Below, in pieces: positions 1 through 9,662 of a stretch of 64,000 nt of DNA. The notes beneath the pieces are model-generated. The model saw nothing but the letters and a program-made list of their open reading frames with translations, had not been told where the DNA came from and searched no databases. Position 1 is the stretch's first letter; every line of letters starts with the position of its first letter. The position numbers were made by a program, and so were the translations under genes. Source of the stretch: Stutzerimonas stutzeri (GTDB lineage Bacteria > Pseudomonadota > Gammaproteobacteria > Pseudomonadales > Pseudomonadaceae); contig NZ_CP073105.1 of assembly GCF_018138085.1 (NCBI RefSeq), positions 2,914,001-2,978,000 of the forward strand. Direction: 5' to 3'.

Positions 1-789
1 TATTCGAGATTCTCCAGGCTGTGGCACATGTTCTCTTCGCCTGACAGAAACTCCTTTTCCCACAACAACTCGCCGGCCCGGTGGATACGACTGACGCCCG
101 CCAGGTTCGCTGGCAGCTCGCCAATCCGCAGCTCGGGTCCGAACGAGCAGAATCTGAGTTTGGAGTGGGCCAGGTACAGGTAGTTCTTGCGTTCGGTCAC
201 ATGGTCGGAGAATTCGTTGCCGAGGGCGAAACCGAGCCGGTATGGCTGGCCATCATCGCCAATCACGTAAAGACCGGTCAGCTCGGGCTCTTCGCCGAAG
301 TCCTCGGCAAAATCGGGTGCTGGAAAATCCGCACCCGGACGAACCACGATGCTGCCATCTCCCTTGTAGAACCACTCGGGCTGCGCCCCTACGGTCCCCG
401 GCTGCGGCTTTCCGCCCTGCATGCCCCAGCGGAACATTTGCATCGTATCGGTGACCTTTTCCTCCGCCTGCTCGACCTGCTGATGCATCTTGTCGCGGGT
501 CGAAGCGCTGCCCAGATGAGTCAGGCCGGTACCACTGACCAGGCAATGCGCGGGGTCCTCATGGTCCAGCGGAGGCAGCACGCGGCCGCTGTCCAGTAAC
601 TGGCGATACGAGGGACCGGCATCGCAGCCCTGAGCGTCGACCTGTGCGACCAGGCTGTTGCCGTTACGTATCGCAGCCAGCGCCAGCTCGCGTGTACTGC
701 GCGCTCCACGCACCACGTCGAGACGCTCACCATCGACTACACCGACCTGACGCTGGCCCTGTTCGTTCTCGAATTGAATCAACCGCATG
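1..789 (-). CDS. AraD1/GguC family protein (FAH superfamily), 3' end outside window
   Basis: The frame is open from the start codon at 789 to the left edge, giving 263 residues without a stop, so the C-terminus lies outside the window. The N-terminus begins MRLIQFENEQG and is preceded by an AAGAGGAAG ribosome site. Further on are stretches such as MFRWGMQGGKPQPG, EWFYKGDGS and GDDGQPYRLGFALGNEFSDH. These match the AraD1/GguC family of the fumarylacetoacetate-hydrolase fold, proposed 2-keto-3-deoxy-sugar-acid dehydratases of L-arabinose or related sugar breakdown. Full family members are about 330 residues, so roughly four fifths is visible. The gene diverges from the LysR regulator at 909, a likely local regulator. 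The family call is firm; the exact substrate is not. Confidence 0.8.
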
Positions 790-855
790 AGGCTTCCTCT
801 TCTTATAAGGGCCCGCAACCGCAGGCATCTGCTGCAGCCACTTTAAAAAGCACGG

Positions 856-868
856 TAGGTGGTGCCTA
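856..868. promoter_or_regulatory. Candidate LysR-type operator (T-N11-A dyad)
   Basis: The 13-base dyad TAGG-TGGTG-CCTA has the classic T-N11-A form of LysR-family binding sites. It lies between the divergent AraD1 gene (start 789) and the LysR gene (start 909), where an autoregulatory and activating site is expected. Only the motif and its placement support the call. Confidence 0.4.
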
Positions 869-908
869 ATGAAAGCTTCTGATTGAGTGATAACTTCCAG
901 TCATCCCC

Positions 909-1865
909 ATGATCGCTGCCCTGCCCTCCATCGTCTCCCGCCTGCGGCTCAAGCAGCTGCGTCTTCTCATCGCGCTCGACGAACAGGGCTCGCTGCACCG
1001 TGCAGCCGAGCAGGTGTCGATCAGCCAACCCGGTGCGACCAAGGCGTTGCATGAAATCGAAACGACCTTTGCCGCCGAGCTGTTCACCCGCAGCAGCCAA
1101 GGGTTGCAGCCCAACGATCTGGGGCGTTGCGTCATCCGTTATGCGCGGCTGATCCAGAGCGACCTGGCGCACTTGCGCGAAGAAATGGTCGGCATCCTTC
1201 AGGGGCATGGCGGCCGCCTCTCGGTGGGCGTGATCATGGGTGCCGTTCCACTACTGATGCGTGCGCTGGGCCGGCTGCGGCGCAAGCAGCCGGAGCTGTC
1301 GGTGGAGATCGTCGAAGACACCAGCGCCCGCCTGCTTGCGATGATCGATGAGGGCCGGTTGGACCTGGCGATCTGCCGGAGCAGCGTCAGCCGGCGCCCG
1401 GACGCTTATGACTGCCTGACCCTGCACGAAGAGCAATTGGCGGTCGCTGCGCATCCAGACCATCCGCTGGCCGATTCGCCGAAGCTGTCCCTGGAGGATC
1501 TGAGCGGTTATCGCTGGGTCATTTATCCGGCGAACATGCCGATGCGCCAACTGCTGGAGCGCGAATTCAGCCAAGCGAGCCTTGAGTTCCCCCGCTACCC
1601 GGTCGAAACCGCCTCCACCTTCACCACGCTCAGCCTGTTGCAGGAGGACCCGGAGCTGGTCGCGGTAATGCCGCTATCGGTCGCCCGCTTCAGCGAGCGC
1701 TTCGGCATGATCCGCAGGCTGCCGCTCGAGCTGCAATCGCGCAGCGAACCCTACGGCGTGATAGCCCGGCATGGCAGCAGCCTGTCTCCCGCAGCGCGGC
1801 TGTTGCTCGAAGAATTGCAAAGCGAAAGCGACGCGGCCGCGACTGCCGAGCCACGCATAGGCTGA
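909..1865 (+). CDS. LysR-family transcriptional regulator (GbpR-like)
   Basis: This 318-residue protein has the LysR layout. An N-terminal winged helix-turn-helix (about residues 10-70) contains LKQLRLLIALDEQGSLHRAAEQ and the recognition segment SISQPGATKALHEIE. A two-lobed co-inducer-binding domain follows from about residue 95. It diverges from the AraD1/GguC gene. That pairing resembles the sugar-responsive GbpR regulators linked to gguC-type genes, so control of sugar-acid catabolism is inferred. A T-N11-A dyad lies 41 bases before the start codon. No strong ribosome site precedes the ATG at 909, but the start fits the family's usual N-terminal length. The family is certain; the ligand is unknown. 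Confidence 0.85.
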   Translation: MIAALPSIVSRLRLKQLRLLIALDEQGSLHRAAEQVSISQPGATKALHEIETTFAAELFTRSSQGLQPNDLGRCVIRYARLIQSDLAHLREEMVGILQGHGGRLSVGVIMGAVPLLMRALGRLRRKQPELSVEIVEDTSARLLAMIDEGRLDLAICRSSVSRRPDAYDCLTLHEEQLAVAAHPDHPLADSPKLSLEDLSGYRWVIYPANMPMRQLLEREFSQASLEFPRYPVETASTFTTLSLLQEDPELVAVMPLSVARFSERFGMIRRLPLELQSRSEPYGVIARHGSSLSPAARLLLEELQSESDAAATAEPRIG

Positions 1866-1913
1866 AGCGATTCAAGGTCCGACAGCTGATGACCGGTCGT
1901 AGCCTCTGAGCCG

Positions 1914-2198
1914 TCAGCGCTTGTCGTTATGCCCGAGGTCCCGCTGCGGATCGATCTCGTCGCGAACCCGCTGCTTCAGTTCCTTGGCTTCGGGAAATCC
2001 GCCGTCGCGCTTGCGCTCCCAAATCTGCTTGCCGTTGCAATCGATGTGAAAGGTGCCGCCACTGGCCGGCACCAGCGAGACCTTGCCCAGGTCCTCGCCG
2101 AACGTCGACAGCAGCTCCTGTGCCAGCCAGGCCGCGCGAAGCAGCCACTGGCATTGGGTGCAGTAGGTGATCACGATCTCGGGCTTGGTATCGGGCAT
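1914..2198 (-). CDS. SelT/SelW/SelH-family (Rdx) redox protein
   Basis: This 94-residue protein begins MPDTKPEIVITYCTQCQWLL. The CxxC pair (Cys-Thr-Gln-Cys) near the N-terminus, followed by WLAQELL and later SGGTFHIDCNGKQIWERK, is the thioredoxin-like Rdx signature. In bacteria cysteine replaces the selenocysteine of the animal SelW, SelT and SelH proteins. The start at 2198 follows a GGAG site at a good distance; a longer reading to 2243 adds residues not typical of the family. The physiological partner is unknown. The gene is divergent from plpD, with start codons only 72 bases apart. Confidence 0.85.
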   Translation of the reverse strand: MPDTKPEIVITYCTQCQWLLRAAWLAQELLSTFGEDLGKVSLVPASGGTFHIDCNGKQIWERKRDGGFPEAKELKQRVRDEIDPQRDLGHNDKR

Positions 2199-2270
2199 GA
2201 CGGAGCGCTCCGGGGCTGGCGGGACGCCTATAATAGCCGCCATTTCGCAGTCGTCCCGCCGGTGTTGCCC

Positions 2271-4451
2271 ATGTCCCGTCTATTGTTGCTGCTGATCCTC
2301 CTGATGCCGCTACCAGGGTTTGCCGATTCCCAGCCCACCACCGGGCTGGTTCTTTCTGGCGGCGCCGCACGCGGGCTCGCACATATTGGTGTCCTGAAGG
2401 CTCTGGAAGAGCACGGCGTGCGCATCGACGCGATTGCCGGCACCAGCATGGGTGCGGTGATCGGCGGGCTCTACGCGGCCGGCTACAGCGTCGAAGAACT
2501 GGAACAGCTGGCCGGCAGCCTGGACTGGCAGCAGGTGTTGTCCGACGATCCAGCGCGCCAGGACGTGCCCTTTCGCCGCAAGCAGGACGACCGCGACTTC
2601 CTGGTCAAGCGCAAGCTTAGTTTCCGCGACGATGGCAGCCTCGGGCTCCCCCTAGGCGTGATCCAGGGGCAGAACCTGGCGCTGCTGCTCGAGCGCTTGC
2701 TGGTACATGCCAGCGATACACGCGATTTCGACCAATTGCCGATTCCGTTTCGCGCGGTCGCGACCGATATCGCCAACGATCAGAAGGTCGTGTTCCGCAG
2801 TGGTCACCTGCCCCAGGCCATTCGCGCCAGCATGTCCATCCCAGCAGTATTCGCGCCCGTGGAGGTCAACGGTCGGCTGCTCGTCGACGGCGGCATGGTG
2901 GACAACATTCCCATGGATGTCGCGCGTGAGATGGGCGTCGACCGGCTGATCGTGGTGGATATCGGCACACCGCTTCTACCTCGCGAACAGCTGCTGACGG
3001 TGGTCGACGTGCTCAACCAGTCGATCACCATGATGACCCGACGCAACTCCGAGGCGCAGTTGGAGACGTTGCGCGCCGAAGACCTGTTGGTACAGCCGAT
3101 GCTGGCCGGCTTCGGTGCGACCGACTTCGGCCGGGCGGAGCAACTGATCGACGCCGGGTATCGGGCCGCCAACGCGCTGGAAGGCCGGCTGCAGGCCATG
3201 CGCCAGGAAAGCGGCGGCAACCTTGCGCTCAGTCTCGCCCGCTCGGCCGAACCCCGCTCGCCGCTGATCAGCGCGGTACGCATCGAGAACAACTCGAAGG
3301 TCGGCGACGCGGTGATCCGCCGGTACATACGTCAGCAGGTAGGCGAGCGCCTGGATCTGCAGGGGCTGCAGAAAGACATGGGCACGCTGTACGGGCTGGA
3401 TTACTTCGAACAGGTCGAATACCGCGTCGTACATGGCAAGCAGGGCAATACGCTGGTCATTACCACCCGGGAGAAGCGCTCAGGCACGGACTATTTGCGC
3501 CTGGGCATCAATCTCTCCGACGATTTCCGCGGCAGCAGTGCGTTCAATATCGGCGCCAGCTTTCGCAAGAACGGTATCAACGAGCTCGGCGCCGAATGGT
3601 TGACCCGGCTGCAGCTGGGCGATCACCAGGAGCTTTTCAGCGAGTTCTATCAACCGCTGGACGCCGGTTCGCGTTGGTTCGTTGCGCCCAACCTGTTTGC
3701 CGAAGCACAGAACGTCGAGGCGATCATCGACAACGACCCCATCGCCGACTATCGCTTGCAGCGTTATGGCTACGGATTGGACCTGGGTCGGCAGATCGCC
3801 AACAACGGCGAGTTCCGCTTTGGCATCGGCCAGGCCTGGGGCGAGGCGGACGTACGGGTGGGTGACCAGGCGCTGCCGGACTATTCCTTCAAGGAAGGCT
3901 ATTACCAGCTTCGCTATTCATTCGACACCGTGGACAACGTCGACTTCCCCCGCGAGGGCGAGGACATCGGCATCACCTTGCGCCAGTACGACCCGAGCCT
4001 GGGCTCCGATGCACGTTATCGCCAATGGGAACTGCGGCTGGACAAGGCCGTCAGCTTCGGCCTCGATTCGCTGGTATTCGGCGCTCGCTACGGTCGCACG
4101 CTCGACGATGCCGACATCGTGACCTCGAGCTTCCTGCTCGGTGGCGCACGGCAGTTATCGGGATTCCGCCAGGATGCCCTGTCCGGTCAGAACGTCAGCC
4201 TGGGCCGCTTGATCTACTTCCGCCGGCTGACACCACGCTCGTTCCTGCCGCTGGACTTTCCGCTCTACGTGGGCGCTTCACTGGAACGCGGGCGCGTCTG
4301 GAACAACGACAACGCGTTCGACAGTGGCTATATCAATGCCGGTAGCGTCTTCATCGGATACGAGACGCCGCTCGGCCCGCTCAACTTCAGTTACGGGCTG
4401 AACGACGAAGCCGAGCGGGCGCTGTACATGAATCTGGGGCGCAGCTTCTGA
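2271..4451 (+). CDS. plpD: Patatin-like phospholipase autotransporter (type Vd), PlpD
   Basis: This 726-residue secreted lipase of the type Vd autotransporter class nearly equals P. aeruginosa PlpD in length. A signal peptide (residues 1-18, ending GFA) precedes a patatin domain. That domain has the oxyanion segment SGGAARG, the nucleophile elbow GTSMG (Ser59) and the dyad aspartate in DGG (Asp206). A single POTRA-like segment follows at about residues 345-410. The C-terminal half is a BamA/FhaC-like 16-strand barrel ending in a terminal phenylalanine. The family's role is phospholipase A1 activity on the cell surface or after release. An upstream in-frame extension exists, but the start at 2271 gives the signal peptide directly. 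It faces the FimV-like gene across 33 bases. Confidence 0.92.
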   Translation: MSRLLLLLILLMPLPGFADSQPTTGLVLSGGAARGLAHIGVLKALEEHGVRIDAIAGTSMGAVIGGLYAAGYSVEELEQLAGSLDWQQVLSDDPARQDVPFRRKQDDRDFLVKRKLSFRDDGSLGLPLGVIQGQNLALLLERLLVHASDTRDFDQLPIPFRAVATDIANDQKVVFRSGHLPQAIRASMSIPAVFAPVEVNGRLLVDGGMVDNIPMDVAREMGVDRLIVVDIGTPLLPREQLLTVVDVLNQSITMMTRRNSEAQLETLRAEDLLVQPMLAGFGATDFGRAEQLIDAGYRAANALEGRLQAMRQESGGNLALSLARSAEPRSPLISAVRIENNSKVGDAVIRRYIRQQVGERLDLQGLQKDMGTLYGLDYFEQVEYRVVHGKQGNTLVITTREKRSGTDYLRLGINLSDDFRGSSAFNIGASFRKNGINELGAEWLTRLQLGDHQELFSEFYQPLDAGSRWFVAPNLFAEAQNVEAIIDNDPIADYRLQRYGYGLDLGRQIANNGEFRFGIGQAWGEADVRVGDQALPDYSFKEGYYQLRYSFDTVDNVDFPREGEDIGITLRQYDPSLGSDARYRQWELRLDKAVSFGLDSLVFGARYGRTLDDADIVTSSFLLGGARQLSGFRQDALSGQNVSLGRLIYFRRLTPRSFLPLDFPLYVGASLERGRVWNNDNAFDSGYINAGSVFIGYETPLGPLNFSYGLNDEAERALYMNLGRSF

Positions 4452-4484
4452 TCCGGCGCTCCATTCATCGCGGGGTTGCCGGGC

Positions 4485-6431
4485 TCAGGCGATCCTGGCG
4501 AGCAGCTCGTTTACCTGCCGGCGCTGCTGCTCGTCGCCTTCGGTGGCGAGGCTCTCGAGAATCACGCAAGCGGTGTCCATGTCACCCTGCTTGATGTAGG
4601 CGACGGCCTGGTTGAGGCGAACCAGATGCTCCGGGTTAGGCTCCAGCTGGCGCAGCTCCTCGGCCGACGGCATCGAGTCGAAGCTCTGCGCACCTTCGAG
4701 CAGGCTGGGCAGCTCGCCGATGGTGAGCATCTCCTCATCGAAGTCATCCAGCCACGGCTGCGAGTCGGCGAACGTGGCTTCAGACGCAGCCTCGACCGAC
4801 GCGACCACCGGATCGCTCGGTAGCACCGCCGAGGCTTGCTCCAACACGAAGGTAACGTCCGGATCCAGCATAGGCTCAGCAATCGGTGCAATCGGTGCAA
4901 TCGGTGAAACCGCCGCTGCCAGCGCCGGGTGCAGTGCCAGTAGCTGATCCAGCTGTAGGCGACTGCCGCCGGTTTTCAGATAGTCCGCCGCGGACGCAAC
5001 GTATCCGTCGACGTCGCCTGTTTCGGCCAATAGCCCGAGATGGCGCAAGCGATAGTCGAGCCGCTCGGGAGCCCGCTCGATACCGCGCAGCAATACGTCG
5101 ATGGCCTCGTCACGACGACCGTAGGAAAGGTAGATGTCGGCCGCCTCGAGCGCATCGGTTTCACTCACCGAGGCCTGTGCAGGCTGGCGCGGCATCTCCA
5201 CCGGCGCTGTCGTACTCATGGGCCTGGCGCCCACCGGCTTGGTCCCCGCGGGCGGCATTACGACGTCAACAGACTCGGCTTCCGGCTTGTTACGGCGACC
5301 AAGCCACAGACCGGCAAGCAACAGGGCAATCAAGATCCCGCCTCCTGGCAGCGCCCAGTCTTGCCACTTGAACGATACAGGGGCCGGAGTATTTGGCTCG
5401 ACGACCGGCTGAATGCGCTCTGCTTCGGCCGGCGCCGGCTGTTCGCTCGGCTGTGCCGTGACCACCTGCGAGCGCTCCCGCTCGGCCAGTTGCGCGCTGA
5501 CCGTGTTCAGCTCCAGACGCATATCGCTCAACAGTTGCTTGAGCTGCTGGTTCTCCTCGCGGCTGGCTGCCAGCTCTTCGGAAAACTGACGACGCAGGGC
5601 TGCCAGTTCATCTTCTGCGGGCTTGGGCTCGGGAATCGACGGGCTTCGATCGATCGGCTCGACAGCCGCCTGCAACTGGCCTGCATCAGCCAAGTCAGGC
5701 GCGGCTTCGACAACCATTGGTGCCGCTCGCTCGGCGGCATCCGGCAGTAGCAGGTTCGCATCCGACTTGAGCCGCGCGGCGTCGCCACCGAGGAAAGCTT
5801 CTGGATTCAACGCCTGGATGTCACGCATGAACTGGGCGCGTGAAGCCCTCGTGCTGCCTGCATAGCGTCCCGCAATGGTCCACAGACTCTCGCCGCTGGC
5901 CACTTGGTGGCGCTTGCCTTGCGCGGCCTGCGGCAGCTCGGCGGGCGGCACGAAGCGCGCAGGCTCGGCAGGTACAGGCGATACGACGGCTGCGGGAATC
6001 GCGTCGGCCAGGTTGCGGGCTGGCTCAGGCATGCTCGGTAACGGATCCAGCAGGACGGTGTACTCACGCAACAGACGGCTCTTGGCGCGAGTGATCTCCA
6101 CCAGGAAATTCAAGTAGGGCTCACGGACCGGCTTGTTCGAGACGACGCGAATGCGACTGCGGCTGCCGTCAATGACCGGTGTGAAGCTCAGGTCCTGCAG
6201 AAAGACCGGCCGCTCGATACCTACCCGGGCGAAATCGCTGCTCGACGCCAACACGACGCGGATCTCGTCGCTGGACAGGTTGCCCACATCCAGCAGATCG
6301 ATTTCAGCGGCCAGCGGCTGGTTCAGAGCGGAGTGAAGCGTGATGTCCCCCATTCCCAACGCGGACGCCATGCCCGAATAGATCAGCGAACTGGATGCCA
6401 CTGTTAACAAGACTCGACGACCTAGTGCCAT
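4485..6431 (-). CDS. FimV-like LysM/HubP-type protein
   Basis: This 648-residue protein has the FimV layout. A signal peptide (1-25) is followed by the FimV N-terminal domain (LGMGDITLHSALNQPLAAEI), a proline-rich linker and a LysM peptidoglycan-binding domain (about 175-230, GESLWTIAGRYAG). Then come a coiled coil (about 275-325), one transmembrane segment (about 357-380) and an acidic cytoplasmic region. That region has a TPR-like repeat (AADIYLSYGRRDEAI) and a C-terminal FimV motif (LNQAVAYIKQGDMDTA through LLARIA). FimV/HubP proteins organise the cell pole and type IV pilus secretin assembly. Canonical pseudomonad FimV is about 900 residues and lies in an asd-truA context, so this shorter copy is probably the paralog found beside plpD. 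The start at 6431 has a GGAG site. Confidence 0.8.
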   Translation of the reverse strand: MALGRRVLLTVASSSLIYSGMASALGMGDITLHSALNQPLAAEIDLLDVGNLSSDEIRVVLASSSDFARVGIERPVFLQDLSFTPVIDGSRSRIRVVSNKPVREPYLNFLVEITRAKSRLLREYTVLLDPLPSMPEPARNLADAIPAAVVSPVPAEPARFVPPAELPQAAQGKRHQVASGESLWTIAGRYAGSTRASRAQFMRDIQALNPEAFLGGDAARLKSDANLLLPDAAERAAPMVVEAAPDLADAGQLQAAVEPIDRSPSIPEPKPAEDELAALRRQFSEELAASREENQQLKQLLSDMRLELNTVSAQLAERERSQVVTAQPSEQPAPAEAERIQPVVEPNTPAPVSFKWQDWALPGGGILIALLLAGLWLGRRNKPEAESVDVVMPPAGTKPVGARPMSTTAPVEMPRQPAQASVSETDALEAADIYLSYGRRDEAIDVLLRGIERAPERLDYRLRHLGLLAETGDVDGYVASAADYLKTGGSRLQLDQLLALHPALAAAVSPIAPIAPIAEPMLDPDVTFVLEQASAVLPSDPVVASVEAASEATFADSQPWLDDFDEEMLTIGELPSLLEGAQSFDSMPSAEELRQLEPNPEHLVRLNQAVAYIKQGDMDTACVILESLATEGDEQQRRQVNELLARIA

Positions 6432-6712
6432 GGCGATCTCCACAAGTGGCACGCGGCGCTTTGGTCGCCCGCCCACTGTTCGATGACTGAACTGTGACGC
6501 GGTTATCGACGGGAACGGGAAAAGATTGATGCTATTCGTCGGCTATGCGCGTAAAGGCATTGTGCCATCAATCGCAAATACAAGCCTAGCGTCAAAAGAC
6601 GAACGACATGCCGCCGATTGCGCCGGAAACCAGACGGTTGCGTACCGAAGCCCGACTGCCTCGACGCCCTTGCCGACCGAGCCGATAGGTGTCGTAACGG
6701 TGGGCGCGGCAG

Positions 6713-7150
6713 TTAGCCTTTGACGCGGCCGAGATTGGCCAGGATACGTTCGTGCACCTGTTGGCACATCCGCAGGTCGTCATCGTCGATGCCTTCGAAC
6801 AGCTCCTCACGCACTTGCGTTGATATCGCCTCGATCCGCTGAATCAGCGGACGCGCTGGCGCACCCAAGGTGATGAGCTTGGCCCGGCGATCGCCAGGCG
6901 CCGGCTGGCGATGCACCAGGCCTTGTGCTTCGAGACTGTCCAGCAGTCGCGCCAGGGTAGGCCCCTCCACCGCTACGCTCTGAGCAAGCTCACGCTGGCT
7001 GGGGTCGTGATCGAAACGGGCGAGGTGCAGAAGTACCAGCCACCGTGCCTGGGAAAGGCCAAGGTCAGCCAGCCGCCGATCCAGCTCGGCGCGCCAGCCA
7101 CGCGACAATTGCGCCAGCTGCATGGCGAATCGGTGTTGCTCGGGGTACAT
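6713..7150 (-). CDS. MarR-family transcriptional regulator
   Basis: This 145-residue protein has the MarR fold. N-terminal dimerisation helices are followed by a winged helix with SQARWLVLLHLARFDHDPSQRELAQ, the recognition helix region VEGPTLARLLDSLEAQGLV and the wing R-X-P-X-P-G-D-R-R-A-K-L (RQPAPGDRRAKLITLG). The DRR wing residues contact DNA in this family. It is transcribed in the same direction as recQ, which lies upstream, and has its own 159-base leader. A dyad operator (7177-7190) lies in that leader, pointing to autoregulation. The same marR-fimV-plpD order is known in P. aeruginosa. The effector is unknown. Confidence 0.88.
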   Translation of the reverse strand: MYPEQHRFAMQLAQLSRGWRAELDRRLADLGLSQARWLVLLHLARFDHDPSQRELAQSVAVEGPTLARLLDSLEAQGLVHRQPAPGDRRAKLITLGAPARPLIQRIEAISTQVREELFEGIDDDDLRMCQQVHERILANLGRVKG

Positions 7151-7176
7151 GGAATGACGATTCCGAAAAACTAATA

Positions 7177-7190
7177 ATTAGCGAGCTAAT
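7177..7190. promoter_or_regulatory. MarR-type operator (ATTAGC-GA-GCTAAT)
   Basis: This is a perfect 6-base inverted repeat with a 2-base spacer, 26 bases before the marR start codon at 7150. The TTAGC/GCTAA dyad in an A+T-rich stretch is the usual form of MarR-family operators. Its position would block the marR promoter. Confidence 0.6.
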
Positions 7191-7309
7191 CACAGCTCCG
7201 GAACCCTGGCAAGGCTACCTTCGCCCGGGTACGTTACGCTGTGTTGCAGGACGCCGGGCTAGACAGGGCGGCGAACAAGCCAAGCGGCATTGCGTCGCAC
7301 TGCCAGGCC

Positions 7310-9433
7310 TCATAACTCGAACTCGGCCTGAAGCGACGCGCGTACGCAGAACAACACGGCTTCAGGAACCCGGCCGGCAAAATGCTCGGCAACGGCCGCC
7401 ACAGGGGGCAGCTCCCCTTCACCGTCGAGAAAGGCTTCCTGAATTTCTTCCAGCAAGGCCTCGGGTAGATCCAGTGCCTGCTCCAGGCTGAGCTGCTGCT
7501 GACCGATGGCTTCGGCAAGCATGGCGTAAACGTTCTTTTCACTGCAGTCGAGCTGGCGAGCGATCTGCACGGGCGTCATGCCGGCACGGGCCAGCGTAAT
7601 CAGTTCATGGCGGATATCTGCCGGCGATTGGGGAGCGCTTGCCGTGCCTTGCAGCACTTCCAGGAAGGCCTGGCCGTAGCGTTCCAGCTTGCGCGCACCA
7701 ACGCCGCTGATGCGCGCCATGTCGCTGAGCGATCCCGGCTGGCTGCGAAGCATTTCCAGAAGCGTCGCGTCGGGGAAAATCACATATGGCGGGACCCCGT
7801 GCTCTTCGGCCAGCTTGCGGCGCAGGGTGCGCAACGCCTCCCAGGTTTCGCGCTCCTCGCTACGCACCAGCTGGCTCGCAGCACTGGCCGACGACTTCGG
7901 TGCCTTCACCGCCAATTCGCGACGCAGCTCCAGGGTCACCTCACCGCGTAACAGGGCGCGACAGGTATCGCTGAGGCGCAGCCCGCCGAATCCCTCCAGA
8001 TCTACATCAGCCAGCCCGCGCGCGACCAATTGACGGAACAGCGAGCGCCATTCCCCTTCCGAGAGCGCCTTGCCGATTCCGAATACCGACAGGTGCTGAT
8101 GTCCGAGGCTACGGATCTTCTCGTTGTCGCGTCCAAGCAGGATGTCGACCAGATGGCCCACACCGTAGCGTTGGCCGCTGCGGTAGATGGCCGACAACGC
8201 TTGCCTCGCCGGCTCGGTGGCGTCCCAGGTCTGCACGCCGTCGACACAGTTGTCGCAATGCCCGCAGGGCTCGGGCATCTGCTCGTCGAAATAGGCCAGG
8301 AGCACCTGACGGCGACAGCGGGTTTCTTCGCATAGCGAGAGCATGGCGTCGAGCTTGTGCTGCTCGATGCGCTTGTGCCGCTCGTCACCTTCGGAGTTAT
8401 TGAGCATCTGCTTGAGGAAAATCACATCCTGCAAGCCGTACGCCATCCAGGCGTCGGCGGGCAGCCCATCCCGACCCGCGCGGCCGGTCTCCTGGTAGTA
8501 GGCTTCCAGCGATTTGGGCAAATCCAGATGGGCGACGAAGCGCACGTTCGGCTTGTCGATCCCCATGCCGAAAGCGATGGTCGCCACCATGATCAGGCCT
8601 TCCTCGTTGAGGAAGCGTTTCTGATGAAAAGCCCGTAGATCGTTCGGCAACCCGGCATGGTAAGGCAGCGCCGGAAACCCCTGCTCAGTAAGGAAGGCGG
8701 CGATGTCATCGACCTTCTTGCGCGACATGCAGTAGATGATGCCGGCATCGCCACGGCGCTCGGCCAGGAACCCCATCAACTGCTTGCGTGGCTGCTCCTT
8801 CGGTACTATGCGATAGAAGATGTTCGGTCGATCGAAACTGGAAAGGAAACGCTCGGCCTTCTCCAGATGCAGGCGCTGGACGATTTCTTCACGCGTCCGC
8901 TTGTCCGCGGTGGCGGTCAGCGCGATGCGTGGGACGCTGGGGAAAAATTCGGCAAGCTGCCCGAGCTGGAGGTATTCAGGACGGAAATCGTGGCCCCACT
9001 GCGAGACGCAATGAGCCTCGTCGATGGCGAACAGGCCGATCTCCAGGCGCTGCAAGAACGCCAGCATACGCGGCTGAACCAGCCGTTCGGGCGCGAGATA
9101 GAGCATCTTGATTTCGTTGCGCCGCAGGCGATCGGCGATGTCGCGCTGCTGGTCGGCCGTCAGGGTCGAGTTGAGCGCCGCCGCTGCAACTCCCAGCTCT
9201 TCGAGCGTGGCCACCTGATCGTCCATCAGCGCGATCAACGGCGACACAACCACCGCCAGGCCGCCGCGCAGCAATGCAGGCACCTGGTAGCAGAGCGACT
9301 TGCCACCGCCGGTCGGCATCAACACCAGCGCGTCGTCACCGTTGGCCACGCGCTGGATAATCGCACCCTGATTGCCACGAAACGCGTCGTAGCCGAAAAC
9401 GTCTTTTAGAATGCGCTGTGCCTGGTCGAGCAT
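7310..9433 (-). CDS. recQ: ATP-dependent DNA helicase RecQ
   Basis: This 707-residue 3'-5' DNA helicase acts in recombination and repair. The helicase core has Walker A GGGKS (residues 42-46), the DEAH box (138-141) with the following CVSQWGHDF aromatic-rich loop, and motif [13 protein letters not shown] zinc-binding RQC domain has the cysteine set CRRQ...CGHCDNC, and a C-terminal HRDC domain is centred on [18 protein letters not shown] further helix-turn-helix-like tail follows ([20 protein letters not shown]). The start at 9433 has a GGAG site and gives the usual [20 protein letters not shown] beginning; the longer reading is rejected. Length matches the Pseudomonas orthologs of about 710 residues. 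Confidence 0.97.
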   Translation of the reverse strand: MLDQAQRILKDVFGYDAFRGNQGAIIQRVANGDDALVLMPTGGGKSLCYQVPALLRGGLAVVVSPLIALMDDQVATLEELGVAAAALNSTLTADQQRDIADRLRRNEIKMLYLAPERLVQPRMLAFLQRLEIGLFAIDEAHCVSQWGHDFRPEYLQLGQLAEFFPSVPRIALTATADKRTREEIVQRLHLEKAERFLSSFDRPNIFYRIVPKEQPRKQLMGFLAERRGDAGIIYCMSRKKVDDIAAFLTEQGFPALPYHAGLPNDLRAFHQKRFLNEEGLIMVATIAFGMGIDKPNVRFVAHLDLPKSLEAYYQETGRAGRDGLPADAWMAYGLQDVIFLKQMLNNSEGDERHKRIEQHKLDAMLSLCEETRCRRQVLLAYFDEQMPEPCGHCDNCVDGVQTWDATEPARQALSAIYRSGQRYGVGHLVDILLGRDNEKIRSLGHQHLSVFGIGKALSEGEWRSLFRQLVARGLADVDLEGFGGLRLSDTCRALLRGEVTLELRRELAVKAPKSSASAASQLVRSEERETWEALRTLRRKLAEEHGVPPYVIFPDATLLEMLRSQPGSLSDMARISGVGARKLERYGQAFLEVLQGTASAPQSPADIRHELITLARAGMTPVQIARQLDCSEKNVYAMLAEAIGQQQLSLEQALDLPEALLEEIQEAFLDGEGELPPVAAVAEHFAGRVPEAVLFCVRASLQAEFEL

Positions 9434-9662
9434 GCCGGCCTCCGAAACAAGACGCGCGAGTATACGCCACACCGGCGCACCGTTCAGAGCCAACAGCGCC
9501 CATGGCGATAACCGGCCGCTGGTGGAACTCCTTGGCGATTCTTCCATCTGTCTGTGACGAGGGGCTGAAAGCCGGCGCGACCGCAGCGTTACCACGGCGC
9601 GGTAGCCGGGGGCTGGTAGCTCGTCTAGAATCACTGCTGTCCTCTATCCAAGGTAGTCATCG

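Noticed and set aside
4476..6117. Several plus-strand open frames opposite the FimV-like gene
   Set aside because: They are antisense to a well-supported gene, lack ribosome sites and have no recognisable domain.
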